The notes beneath the pieces were generated by a model. It worked only from the letters and a program-made list of their open reading frames with translations, did no database searches and was not told the origin of the DNA. Below are positions 35,050 to 42,911 of a stretch of 64,000 nucleotides of DNA, in pieces. Position numbers and translations under genes: made by a program. This DNA comes from DATAVB01 sp036267955 (GTDB lineage Bacteria; Actinomycetota; Actinomycetes; Mycobacteriales; QHCD01). Every line of letters begins with the position of its first letter. Position 1 is the stretch's first letter. The stretch lies in the NCBI GenBank assembly GCA_036267955.1, contig DATAVB010000092.1, positions 62,001-126,000 on the forward strand. Reading direction: 5' to 3'.

Positions 35050-35100
35050 TCAGCGGGACGCCGGGCGGGACTGCGGCACCAGGAAGATGGGGAACTTCAT
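35050..35100 (-). CDS. Possible 16-residue leader or relic ORF
   Basis: A short frame MKFPIFLVPQSRPASR with ATG at 35100 preceded by a strong GGGAGG nine bases upstream. It ends 36 bases before the DinB start. It could be a leader peptide, or the remnant N-terminus of a larger gene (it resembles the start of luciferase-like monooxygenases), which would fit the adjacent decayed pseudogene. The remaining 73 bases up to the pseudogene show nothing recognisable. Confidence 0.25.
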   Translation of the reverse strand: MKFPIFLVPQSRPASR

Positions 35101-35159
35101 CGGCGCGCGCCTCCCTTCCGGATCTCGATCGCGGTGCTTCATCGAACCGCCCTGGCGAC

Positions 35160-35608
35160 GCACTGTCAAGCAATATGGACGGCCAGCTCGCCTACGGCCA
35201 GCAGGACAACACGCCCGGCGAACCGCTCTTCCCGGTCGCGGCCAACGGACTGCGCCGTCCCTTCATGCTGATGGGCAGCACGCCGGACGGCCACAACAGC
35301 CCGGAAAACCTTTCGTGGAATCAGTTGTGGTTGCACAGTCGCGGGCTGGCACCGCGACCTCTACCTGACCGGATCGGCGCACGCGTCCTATACCGACGCC
35401 GAGGCGATAGTCCCGCAACTGCTGGCACAGCGCGTCATCGACCAGAAGCAGGCCACCGCTGACATCGGCACCGCCAATTCCGCGCAGGCGGTATCGGCGA
35501 ACCGGGCTACGTCACCGCGTTCTTCGACAAATGGCTGCGCGCCACTGCGACAACGGACTGTTGGCCGGCCCCTCGGCGGAATACCCGGAGATGGTCTTCA
35601 ACCGTTAA
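35160..35608 (+). pseudogene. Decayed C-terminal remnant of a secreted alpha/beta hydrolase
   Basis: Three reading frames together give a continuous hydrolase C-terminus. Frame one from 35175 reads MDGQLAYGQQDN and RRPFMLMGSTPDGHNSP; frame two continues GWHRDLYLTGSAHASYTDAE and LLAQRVIDQKQATADIG; frame three gives YVTAFFDKWLR, then after another shift DNGLLAGPSAEYPEMVFNR and TAA at 35606-35608. Shifts lie near 35343, 35508 and 35548. The N-terminal catalytic part (nucleophile motif and signal peptide) is missing. The parent resembles platelet-activating-factor acetylhydrolase-like actinobacterial hydrolases. Clearly non-functional. Confidence 0.8.
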
Positions 35609-35611
35609 TGC

Positions 35612-36364
35612 TCAGGCCCTGCGGGCCCGCGCCGGCAGCGACCCGATGATCCCGCCGACAACGAGTGCCAACTGAGCGTCGAATTCCACCCCGTGGTCCT
35701 CGGGGTCGCTGCCTTCGACAATCACCTTGCGCAGCCGGGGATACTGGCCGGTCTCCAGCAGACTCCTGATGTACGGAGCCATCCGGGCCCGCCATTCCTG
35801 CTCCGACAGCCCGGTCCGGCGCTGCATCTCCTTTTCCGCGAGTTCCTCCTGCACGAAACCGAAGACGAAGGCGTTTATCGCGCCAATTGCATTCATCATG
35901 GTGTCGGCGTCGAGATTCAGGTCGTCGAAGAAACTCAGTGCGGCGTCGATGGACCGGACCATGTTCGGCCCGAAGGACGGCCGGCCGGCCATCACCTGGG
36001 AGACCCAGGGATGGCGATGCACGATCGTACGCAGCCCGTGGCCCATCATCAGCAGGTTGCCGCGCAGGGTGTCCGCCCGCTTGAAGGCGAGCCATTCCCC
36101 GGTCTTTTTGCCGAACGGTTCGCCGATAGCGGCATCGAGCATCAGATCGAAGAGATCGTCCTTTGTGGCCACATGCCGGTAGAGCGACATCGTGCCGGCG
36201 CCCAACTCGGCGGCGATCCGGCGCATGGACACCGCGTCGATGCCGTCCGCGTCGGCGATCCTGCTCGCCGCGCCAACGATCTGCTCCCGGGACAGCGCCG
36301 ATCCGGTAGCCCGGCCCGTCCTGCGCTCCGGGCGGGCCCATACCGGTAGTCCGTCGCTGGCCAT
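35612..36364 (-). CDS. TetR/AcrR family regulator with TetR_C_1-type domain
   Basis: A 250-residue repressor. The HTH spans residues ~46-68 (SMRRIAAELGAGTMSLYRHV, then ATKDDLFDLML) and the remaining ~180 residues form the ligand-binding domain of the Tet-like subgroup. ATG 36364 was chosen because GGGAGG lies immediately upstream and the longer frame crosses the operator and the neighbouring ABC gene. It is divergent from a DrrAB-type exporter, and a perfect 13-base inverted repeat lies between them, so it probably represses the exporter and itself until a drug-like ligand binds. Confidence 0.92.
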   Translation of the reverse strand: MASDGLPVWARPERRTGRATGSALSREQIVGAASRIADADGIDAVSMRRIAAELGAGTMSLYRHVATKDDLFDLMLDAAIGEPFGKKTGEWLAFKRADTLRGNLLMMGHGLRTIVHRHPWVSQVMAGRPSFGPNMVRSIDAALSFFDDLNLDADTMMNAIGAINAFVFGFVQEELAEKEMQRRTGLSEQEWRARMAPYIRSLLETGQYPRLRKVIVEGSDPEDHGVEFDAQLALVVGGIIGSLPARARRA

Positions 36365-36377
36365 TCCACCTCCCGTT

Positions 36378-36428
36378 GCGTACACCGTACTTGATGGGTA
36401 CGGTGTACGCATTGTGCGTACGACGTAC
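36378..36428. promoter_or_regulatory. TetR operator between regulator and exporter
   Basis: Perfect arms GCGTACACCGTAC (36378-36390) and GTACGGTGTACGC (36398-36410) with spacer TTGATGG. A related half-site GCGTACGACGTAC follows at 36416-36428. The palindrome begins 13 bases upstream of the TetR start and ends 36 bases before the exporter start, so binding would cover both promoters. Confidence 0.85.
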
Positions 36429-36446
36429 TCACCAAAGGAGGTCGGT

Positions 36447-37448
36447 ATGCCTGGAACCCAGACTGTGGCGGCGCCACCGAGCCGGGAGGTGTCGCTCGGT
36501 GAGCGTGCGGTCGTCACCGAGGGGCTGACCAGACGATTCGGCCCGACCAGGGCGCTCGACGGACTCGATCTGTCGGTCGCCACCGGCACGATCTGCGGGA
36601 TCCTTGGCCCCAATGGCGCCGGAAAGACCACTGCGGTAAGGATTCTGACCACTCTGCTGCGGCCCGACGAGGGGTACGCGAGGGTGGCCGGATATGACGT
36701 CGTCAAGGACGCCGATGCGGTCCGCTACCGGATCGGGCTGGCCGGGCAGAGTGCCGCGCTCGATGAGAAGCTCACCGGCCGGGACAACCTGCGGATGTTC
36801 GGCCGGCTCTACCATCTGGCGCCGCGGGTCGCCCGCACCCGGGCAGACGACCTGCTGGACCGGTTCGGGCTGAGCGACGCCGCGGACCGGATAGTGAAGA
36901 CGTACTCCGGCGGAATGCGGCGGCGGCTCGACCTCGCGGCCAGTCTCGTCATCGCGCCGCCGGTGCTGTTCCTGGACGAGCCCACCACCGGTCTGGATCC
37001 GCGCTCCCGCAACGGGGTCTGGGATTCCATCCGCGAGTTGGTCACCGACGGCACCACGGTGCTACTGACCACGCAATACCTCGACGAGGCGGACCAGTTG
37101 GCAGACCGGATCGCGGTCATCGACACCGGCCGGGTGATCGCGTCCGGAACAGCGGCGCAGCTGAAGTCCCGGATCGGCGGCGACCATCTCGACATCGTCG
37201 TAGTGAACATGGCCGATCTCCCGGCGGCACAGGGCGTGCTGCACCGGATCACCGGCGCCGATCCGCAAACCCGGGCCGAGATCCGCCGCATCAGTGCGCC
37301 GACGGCCGAGGGTGCCGGCATCCTCGCCGCGGCGGTCCGCGAGCTCGACCGGGCCGGCGTCGCGATCGAGGACATCACGTTGCGCCGGCCGACCCTTGAC
37401 GATGTGTTCCTGCAGTTGACCGGCCACACCACAGGAGAGGCCAAATGA
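36447..37448 (+). CDS. DrrA-type ABC exporter ATPase
   Basis: A 333-residue ATPase of the daunorubicin-resistance DrrA group. Walker A is GPNGAGKTT (residues 54-62), signature YSGGMRRRLDLA, Walker B VLFLDEPTTGLDP, and the C-terminal ~90 residues (from KSRIGGDHLDIVV) form the regulatory domain of this subfamily. ATG 36447 has an ideal AAAGGAGG six bases upstream. It overlaps the permease gene by four bases (ATGA). With the permease and TetR regulator it forms an inducible drug or metabolite efflux unit; the substrate is unknown. Confidence 0.93.
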   Translation: MPGTQTVAAPPSREVSLGERAVVTEGLTRRFGPTRALDGLDLSVATGTICGILGPNGAGKTTAVRILTTLLRPDEGYARVAGYDVVKDADAVRYRIGLAGQSAALDEKLTGRDNLRMFGRLYHLAPRVARTRADDLLDRFGLSDAADRIVKTYSGGMRRRLDLAASLVIAPPVLFLDEPTTGLDPRSRNGVWDSIRELVTDGTTVLLTTQYLDEADQLADRIAVIDTGRVIASGTAAQLKSRIGGDHLDIVVVNMADLPAAQGVLHRITGADPQTRAEIRRISAPTAEGAGILAAAVRELDRAGVAIEDITLRRPTLDDVFLQLTGHTTGEAK

Positions 37449-38281
37449 CCACCCTCGCGCTCCCCGCGCCGCCCCGGACGACGGCCGAGCGCCTGCGTTG
37501 GGCGTTCGCCGACGGTGTCACCATCGTCGTCCGCAACCTCAACCACCTGCGTCGCGCACCGGGCCAACTCATCGCCGAACTGATCTTCCCCATCATCATG
37601 GTGCTGCTCTTCGGTTACGTCTTCGGCAGCGCGATTCATGTGCCTGGCGGTGGCAATTACCGGGAATTCCTGATGCCCGGGCTTTTCGCGATGACGGCGG
37701 TGAGCTCGGTGGCGGCGACCGGCCAGATCATCGCCGGGGACGTGCAACGCGGCGTGATGGACCGCTTCCGTTCCATGCCGATGGCCCGTTCCGCGGTCGC
37801 GTTCGGACAGACCGGCGTCGACATCATCACCGGCACGCTCGGGCTGGTCTGCATGGCGCTGTGCGGCCTCGTGGTCGGGTGGCGGGTCCACACCGGACTG
37901 TTGCACGGGCTGGCCGGATTCGGCCTGCTGATCCTGCTGCGGTACGCGATTTCCTGGGTCGGCGTCTACATGGGACTGTCGGTGAAGAACGAGGAGACCG
38001 CCGACCGACTGGGCATGCTGTTCATGCCGATCTCGATGCTCGCCAACACCTTCGTACCAACCGGTGGCATGCCGGGCTGGCTGCGCTTCATCTCCGACTG
38101 GAATCCGGTCAGCGCGCTGGTGGCGGCCAGCCGGAAGCTCTTCGGCAACCCCGGTGCGCCAACCGCCAACTCCGCCCTGCCGTTGCAACACGCGGTGCTG
38201 ACGACGATCCTCTGGTCGGCCCTGATTCTGGCGGTCTTCGTACCACTCTCGGTGCGGCGGTTCTACAACTCCACCCGTTGA
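37445..38281 (+). CDS. DrrB-type ABC-2 exporter permease
   Basis: A 278-residue ABC-2 permease with about six membrane helices, starting with a cytoplasmic N-terminus that contains RNLNHLRRAPGQLIAEL and FPIIMVLLFGYVFG, and with GNYREFLMPGLFAMTAV and DVQRGVMDRFRSMPMARSAV, hallmarks of DrrB. It pairs with the DrrA-type ATPase (ATGA overlap). A strong hairpin at 38299-38347 follows and is shared with the convergent glycerophosphodiesterase gene. Confidence 0.93.
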   Translation: MTTLALPAPPRTTAERLRWAFADGVTIVVRNLNHLRRAPGQLIAELIFPIIMVLLFGYVFGSAIHVPGGGNYREFLMPGLFAMTAVSSVAATGQIIAGDVQRGVMDRFRSMPMARSAVAFGQTGVDIITGTLGLVCMALCGLVVGWRVHTGLLHGLAGFGLLILLRYAISWVGVYMGLSVKNEETADRLGMLFMPISMLANTFVPTGGMPGWLRFISDWNPVSALVAASRKLFGNPGAPTANSALPLQHAVLTTILWSALILAVFVPLSVRRFYNSTR

Positions 38282-38298
38282 TCCCCGCTCCCATTTCC

Positions 38299-38347
38299 CG
38301 CCAATGTGGCATTGGGGCAATCTAGTCACCCCAACGCCACATTGGCG
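38299..38347. terminator. Bidirectional terminator-like hairpin
   Basis: Nineteen-base arms at 38299-38317 and 38329-38347 match at 18 positions (CGCCAATGTGGC and its complement, plus TTGGGG/CCCCAA) around an 11-base loop. It starts 18 bases after the exporter permease stop and ends 25 bases before the stop of the convergent glycerophosphodiesterase gene. No T-tract is present on either side. Confidence 0.7.
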
Positions 38348-38372
38348 CGAAACGTTGTGGCGCGAGAATGGG

Positions 38373-39104
38373 TCAGATGCGGTCGGGGGTGTTGGTGATG
38401 ATGCCCTCGACCCCGAGCGCGGTCAGCCGGGCGATGTCGGCCGGGTCGTCGGCGGTCCACGGGTTGACGGTCATCCCGTGCTCGTGGATCGCGTCGACGT
38501 AATCCTGGGTCAGGCCCAGGTGGTGCGGATTGATCTGATCGGCGACCCGGGACCAGGACTCCAATTGGGCGATCTCCGGTGAGCCGAGCAGCCCGAGCGT
38601 CACCCGCGGCAATACGGTACGGAATTCCCGGATGAAGTCAGCGTCGAAACTCTCCACCACGAGTCGCGCGGCGCCGGCCCGAAACATCCAGCGCTGCGTC
38701 AACAGCTCATCGGCGATCTGGGTGGCGATCCCGGGGAATTTGTCCGGCGATTTCGCCTCCAGCAAGAGCCCGAGATCCCTACGCCGCAGCAGGTCCAGCA
38801 CCTCGGCCAGGGTCGGGATCGGCTCCCCGCCGTATCTGATGTCGAACCAGCTGCCGGCGTCGAGCGTTTGCAACTCGGCCACCGTGAAATCTGCGACCGT
38901 CCATGATGGACGATCAGGAAATGCGCTCGCGGCGTTGGTGGTCCGCAGGAGCGTGTCGTCGTGCAGCACGACCAGCACGCCGTCCGCGGTGCGCTGGACA
39001 TCCAACTCCACATACTGCGCGCCAAGATCGGCCGCCCGGTCGAATGCGGCGAGCGTATTTTCCGGGCGGTACGCGGAGGCGCCCCGGTGCGCGTAATTCA
39101 GCAC
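38373..39104 (-). CDS. Glycerophosphodiester phosphodiesterase
   Basis: A 243-residue GDPD enzyme without signal peptide, hydrolysing glycerophosphodiesters to glycerol-3-phosphate and an alcohol. The catalytic motif HRGASAYRPENT starts at residue 6, with ELDVQRTADGVLVVLHDDTL (metal ligands and second His) and the C-terminal VNPWTADDPADIARL. GTG 39104 is preferred: the longer frame would read through the family B palindrome upstream. Its own ribosome binding site is weak (CAGG). Confidence 0.88.
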   Translation of the reverse strand: MLNYAHRGASAYRPENTLAAFDRAADLGAQYVELDVQRTADGVLVVLHDDTLLRTTNAASAFPDRPSWTVADFTVAELQTLDAGSWFDIRYGGEPIPTLAEVLDLLRRRDLGLLLEAKSPDKFPGIATQIADELLTQRWMFRAGAARLVVESFDADFIREFRTVLPRVTLGLLGSPEIAQLESWSRVADQINPHHLGLTQDYVDAIHEHGMTVNPWTADDPADIARLTALGVEGIITNTPDRI

Positions 39105-39147
39105 ATCACTGCCTGTCGTCGCGGCGGCGGGGGTCGCACACCCCCGA

Positions 39148-39210
39148 TTTCCATGATCGTGATCGGATTTTAGGGCCATAGCAACCAAGAACCGATCACG
39201 ATCATGGAAA
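39148..39210. repeat. Family B palindromic element, copy 3
   Basis: Perfect 19-base arms TTTCCATGATCGTGATCGG (39148-39166) and its complement at 39192-39210. The loop carries GCCATAGCAACC at 39175-39186, one base different from the GCTATAGCAACC of copy 1. It lies between icd and the glycerophosphodiesterase gene, both on the minus strand, 67 bases after the icd stop, where it could end the TCA transcript. Confidence 0.8.
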
Positions 39211-39276
39211 AGGGCGCGAAAAAGGCGGCCGGGTCCGGTCAGAAACCGGTCCCGGCCGCCCCAGGCGGAAGCGAAA

Positions 39277-40491
39277 TCAGGCGAGCTTCGCCGACAGGTT
39301 GTCGTCGATCGCGGCCAGGAAGTCCTCGGTGTTGAGGAATTCCGCGTCGCCGCCGATCAGCAGGGCCAGGTCCTTCGTCATCTTGCCGCCCTCGACGGTC
39401 TCGACGCAGACCTTCTCCAGCGTCTCGGCGAACGCCGTCACCTCAGGGGTGTTGTCCAGCTTGCCGCGGTGCGACAGGCCCTGAGTCCAGGCGAAGATCG
39501 ACGCGATCGGGTTGGTCGAGGTCGGCTTGCCCTGCTGGTGCTGCCGGAAGTGCCGGGTCACCGTGCCGTGCGCCGCCTCGGCCTCCACGGTCTTGCCGTC
39601 CGGGGTCATCAGCACCGAGGTCATCAGACCAAGCGAACCGAAGCCCTGCGCCACTGTGTCGGACTGCACGTCACCGTCGTAGTTCTTGCAGGCCCAGACG
39701 TAGCCGCCCTCCCACTTGAGCGCCGCGGCCACCATGTCGTCGATCAGCCGGTGTTCGTACGTAATCCCGGCCGCCTCGAACTCTGACTTGAATTCGGTCT
39801 CGAAAACCTCGGCGAAGATGTCCTTGAAACGACCGTCGTACGCCTTGAGGATCGTGTTCTTGGTGGACAGGTAGACCGGGTAGCCGCGGTCGAGGCCATA
39901 ACGCATCGAGGCGCGCGCGAAATCGCGGATCGAGTCGTCGTAGTTGTACATCCCCATCGCGACGCCGCCGCCGGGAAAGTCGGCGATCTCGAACTCCATC
40001 GGCTCACCTTCGCCGGACGGCGTGTAGGTGACGGTGACCTTGCCCGGCCCGGGAACGACGAAGTCGGTTGCCTTGTACTGGTCGCCATGCGCGTGCCGGC
40101 CGATGATGATCGGCTTCGTCCAGCCCGGCACGAGTCGCGGCACGTTGCTCAGCACGATCGGCTCACGGAAGATGACGCCGCCGAGAATGTTACGGATCGT
40201 GCCGTTCGGCGAGCGCCACATCTTCTTCAGGCCGAATTCCTCGACCCGCGCCTCGTCCGGCGTGATCGTCGCGCATTTCACGCCGACGCCGTACTGCTTG
40301 ATCGCGTTCGCCGAATCGATCGTGATCTGGTCGTCGGTCGCATCCCGCGACTCGATGCCCAGGTCGTAATACTTCAGGTCGACGTCGAGGTACGGCAGGA
40401 TCAGCTTTTCCTTGATAAATGCCCAGATGATGCGAGTCATCTCGTCACCGTCGAGCTCTACGACGGGGTTCGCGACCTTGATCTTGGCCAT
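39277..40491 (-). CDS. icd: NADP-dependent isocitrate dehydrogenase
   Basis: A 404-residue homodimeric-type isocitrate dehydrogenase oxidising isocitrate to 2-oxoglutarate. The N-terminus AKIKVANPVVELDGDEMTRI is that of the eukaryote-like subfamily also found as Icd1 in mycobacteria. Substrate-binding SPNGTIRNILGG and the metal/NADP region with AHGTVTRHF are present. The ATG at 40491 is chosen: AAAAGG lies six bases upstream of it and would overlap the alternative ATG at 40497. It lies 30 bases downstream of mdh. Confidence 0.95.
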   Translation of the reverse strand: MAKIKVANPVVELDGDEMTRIIWAFIKEKLILPYLDVDLKYYDLGIESRDATDDQITIDSANAIKQYGVGVKCATITPDEARVEEFGLKKMWRSPNGTIRNILGGVIFREPIVLSNVPRLVPGWTKPIIIGRHAHGDQYKATDFVVPGPGKVTVTYTPSGEGEPMEFEIADFPGGGVAMGMYNYDDSIRDFARASMRYGLDRGYPVYLSTKNTILKAYDGRFKDIFAEVFETEFKSEFEAAGITYEHRLIDDMVAAALKWEGGYVWACKNYDGDVQSDTVAQGFGSLGLMTSVLMTPDGKTVEAEAAHGTVTRHFRQHQQGKPTSTNPIASIFAWTQGLSHRGKLDNTPEVTAFAETLEKVCVETVEGGKMTKDLALLIGGDAEFLNTEDFLAAIDDNLSAKLA

Positions 40492-40521
40492 GCTCATCCT
40501 TTTCTCGAAATCGAAAACGAA

Positions 40522-41487
40522 TTACAGGCTGGCGACGTCGGCCTGCTTGCTGCGGACCGCGTCGGCGGCCTCCTTCAGCGCGGCCAGCTCGGTGTCGGTC
40601 AGCTCGACCTCTACGACCTTCTTCACGCCGCCGGCGCCGATCTGCGCGACCACGCCCAGGTAGACCCCGGAAATGCCGTACTCGCCGTCGACCCAGGCAC
40701 AGACCGGGTAGCTGTCGCCGGTGTCCTCGGCGACGGCCTTTGCCATCCGGGCCGCGGCGGCGGACGGGGCGTAGTACGCCGAGCCGGTCTTGAGCAGGTT
40801 GTTGACCTCGGCGCCGCCGTTGCGGGTGCGGACGACAAGCTCCTCGATCTTGTCGGCCGAGAGCAACTCGGTCAGCGGCTTGCCGTCCACCGAGCACAGC
40901 GACGGCACCGGCACCATGGTGTCGCCGTGCGAGCCGAGCGTCAGGCAGGAGACTGAGCCGATCGGGACGCTCAGCGCCTCGGCGACAAAAGTGACAAAGC
41001 GCGCCGTGTCCAGCATTCCGGCCTGGCCGAGCACTCGATTCTTCGGGAACTGGGTGGCGAGCTGGGCCAGCGCCGTCATCTCGTCGAGCGGGTTGGAGAC
41101 CACGATGACGACGGCCTCGGGCGCATGCTTGGCAACCTGCTCGGCGACCTGGCGGACGATGCCGGCGTTGGTCTCCAGCAGGTCCATCCGGCTCATACCG
41201 GGCTTACGGGGCAGACCCGCGGTGACGACCACGATGGACGACCCGGCGATGGCCTCGTAGCCCTCGCCGTTCTTGCCCGTAGTCACACCGACGACCTCAG
41301 TCTCGAACCCCTCGATGGAACGCGACTGGTTCATGTCCAGCGCGATCCCCTGGGGACGCCCCTCGAGGATGTCGGTGAGGACGACGGTTTCGAATATGTC
41401 GTACTCGGCCAGCCGCTGCGCGGTGGTGGAGCCGTAGAAACCGGCCCCGACAACGGTGACTTTGCCGCTTCGCTGCTTAGCAGCCAT
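40522..41487 (-). CDS. mdh: Malate dehydrogenase (LDH-like type)
   Basis: A 321-residue NAD-dependent malate dehydrogenase of the tetrameric, lactate-dehydrogenase-like group. Nucleotide-binding VVGAGFYGSTTA (residues ~12-23), substrate arginines in GLPRKPGMSRMDLL, VVSNPLDEMT and the catalytic His in LGSHGDTMVP are visible. It is followed by icd, giving two adjacent TCA steps in one unit. A 12-base repeat array lies 124-171 bases upstream and may act on its promoter. Confidence 0.95.
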   Translation of the reverse strand: MAAKQRSGKVTVVGAGFYGSTTAQRLAEYDIFETVVLTDILEGRPQGIALDMNQSRSIEGFETEVVGVTTGKNGEGYEAIAGSSIVVVTAGLPRKPGMSRMDLLETNAGIVRQVAEQVAKHAPEAVVIVVSNPLDEMTALAQLATQFPKNRVLGQAGMLDTARFVTFVAEALSVPIGSVSCLTLGSHGDTMVPVPSLCSVDGKPLTELLSADKIEELVVRTRNGGAEVNNLLKTGSAYYAPSAAAARMAKAVAEDTGDSYPVCAWVDGEYGISGVYLGVVAQIGAGGVKKVVEVELTDTELAALKEAADAVRSKQADVASL

Positions 41488-41610
41488 GGAATGTCACTCC
41501 CAGGTCAGATCGGAGGCCCCAGAAATTCGCGAGAGCCTGAACGCGCACCATTCCGGAGGCTATCCGAGCACGGAGCGCTGCGGGCCGCCGGGCCACATGG
41601 CGTGCGTCAC

Positions 41611-41658
41611 TGTGACGGTAACTGTGACGGTCAAACTGACGGTCAATGTGACGGCAAC
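41611..41658. repeat. Four imperfect 12-base repeats upstream of mdh
   Basis: Units TGTGACGGTAAC, TGTGACGGTCAA, ACTGACGGTCAA and TGTGACGGCAAC run without gap from 41611 to 41658 and share TGACGG. On the mdh strand they read as repeated ACCGTCA-type boxes. They lie in the 206-base gap between the DUF3017 stop and mdh. The rest of the gap shows nothing recognisable. Confidence 0.7.
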
Positions 41659-41693
41659 TGTTGGACAGACGGGCGACACAGCCTGGCGAATTG

Positions 41694-42167
41694 CTAGACC
41701 CGGCCGCTGGCCCGCAGCCACAGGCCGAGGGTGAGCATGGCGGCGGCCACTGCGGCGTACCAGATCGCGTCGATCGCCCTGCTGCGTACGACGAGCAGGC
41801 CGGCCGCACGGGCGGGCAGGACGGTCCGGAACACCGCGGCCACCCCCATCGCCAGCGCCATCAGCAGTACGCCGCGCAACCAGTGCCGCGGCGCCGCGGC
41901 GACGTAGACCAGGCCCAGGCCGGCGAGCACCAGCACGATGATCGCGGGCGCACCCCGCCATTCCCGCCGCCACCAGCGGGACGCATCGGAACTCGTATGC
42001 GACCCGGCCGGCCGGGTCGGCTGTCGTTGCGGAGGCCGCGGCGATGGGGCTTGCGGGGGTGGCTGCTGGGCTGGCTGCTGAGCTGACTGGTGGGATGACG
42101 GCGGCTCGGACCGTCCCGACTGGCGCCGTTGCTGGGCCGCCGGCTGCGCGCGGTGCCGGGCGCTCAC
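41694..42167 (-). CDS. DUF3017 domain membrane protein
   Basis: A 157-residue protein with a ~70-residue Gln/Pro/Arg-rich N-terminus and three membrane segments (PAIIVLVLAGLGLVYVAAA, GVLLMALAMGVAAVF and the C-terminal AVAAAMLTLGLWL). It matches DUF3017, an actinobacterial family conserved between the purH region and mdh. No function is established. Here it follows a pentapeptide-repeat gene instead of the more usual folD. Confidence 0.85.
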   Translation of the reverse strand: MSARHRAQPAAQQRRQSGRSEPPSSHQSAQQPAQQPPPQAPSPRPPQRQPTRPAGSHTSSDASRWWRREWRGAPAIIVLVLAGLGLVYVAAAPRHWLRGVLLMALAMGVAAVFRTVLPARAAGLLVVRSRAIDAIWYAAVAAAMLTLGLWLRASGRV

Positions 42168-42281
42168 CGCGGACCCTCCGGGCCCTGAGCGCGCACCGAT
42201 TCGAGCTTGCCGGACATCTGGGTCACCGTACTCCCCGACCGGACTCCGCGACCGGCTCGACCCGCGGCCGCGCCGACTGTC

Positions 42282-42884
42282 CTATCGCGAATTCTCGAAC
42301 ACCAGACCGTGCGCCAGCGCGTAGCCCACGGCCTGCTGTACGTCGATGCGGGCGCCGGTGAGTATGGCGGACTGCCAGGCCGTCGCGTCCAGTTCGGCGC
42401 CACGCAGGTCGGCCTGGAAAAGTCTCGTGTTCGCCATCCGGGCGCCACGCAGATCGGCGCCGCGCAGGTCCGCATGCGACAGGTCGGCGTCGACCAGGTT
42501 GGCCTCTCGCATACGCAGCCCGGAGAAATCCACCGCCTTCAGACCGGCGCCACCGAAGGAGACCATGCTCAGATCGCAGTCCCGGACATTCCACGGTGTG
42601 CACCGGCAGTCGATGAAGACCGAGCCGATGAGCTTGCAGCCCGTCAATGCGGCCGCCCGCCAGCCCGTCTTCTCGAACCGGCAGCCGATGAACGCGGAGA
42701 CCGTGTGCCGTGAGACATCAAGGTCCGCGCCGGTGAAATCACAATTGGTGAAGGTGCAGCCGTGCGTCACGATCTTGGTCAGATCCGCGTCCTGGAATTT
42801 GCAGTCCATATAGGACTCTCCCGCCAGTTCGCGGCCGGACCAACGTACGTCGGAGAAATCGTCGCCGCTGAATTCGTCGCTCAT
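42282..42884 (-). CDS. Pentapeptide repeat protein
   Basis: A 200-residue protein whose pentapeptide A(D/N)LxX pattern runs through most of its length and is cleanest at residues ~130-170 (LVDADLSHADLRGADLRGAR). It should fold as a right-handed quadrilateral beta-helix. Some relatives mimic DNA and protect gyrase (MfpA/Qnr), but many have no known role; it lacks the extended regular coil of MfpA. It lies 27 bases downstream of purH and 114 bases before the DUF3017 gene; nothing else is seen in that gap. Confidence 0.85.
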   Translation of the reverse strand: MSDEFSGDDFSDVRWSGRELAGESYMDCKFQDADLTKIVTHGCTFTNCDFTGADLDVSRHTVSAFIGCRFEKTGWRAAALTGCKLIGSVFIDCRCTPWNVRDCDLSMVSFGGAGLKAVDFSGLRMREANLVDADLSHADLRGADLRGARMANTRLFQADLRGAELDATAWQSAILTGARIDVQQAVGYALAHGLVFENSR

Positions 42885-42911
42885 CGCATCCTCCGGCCCG
42901 CGCCTGTCGGG

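Noticed and set aside
39105..39188. Longer N-terminus of the glycerophosphodiesterase
   Set aside because: The extra 28 codons are encoded partly by the family B palindrome; the catalytic HRG motif lies right after GTG 39104 as in homologues.
41488..41693. A frame with a VTVTVTV-like repeat upstream of mdh
   Set aside because: It is only the 12-base repeat array read as codons and has no start with a ribosome binding site.
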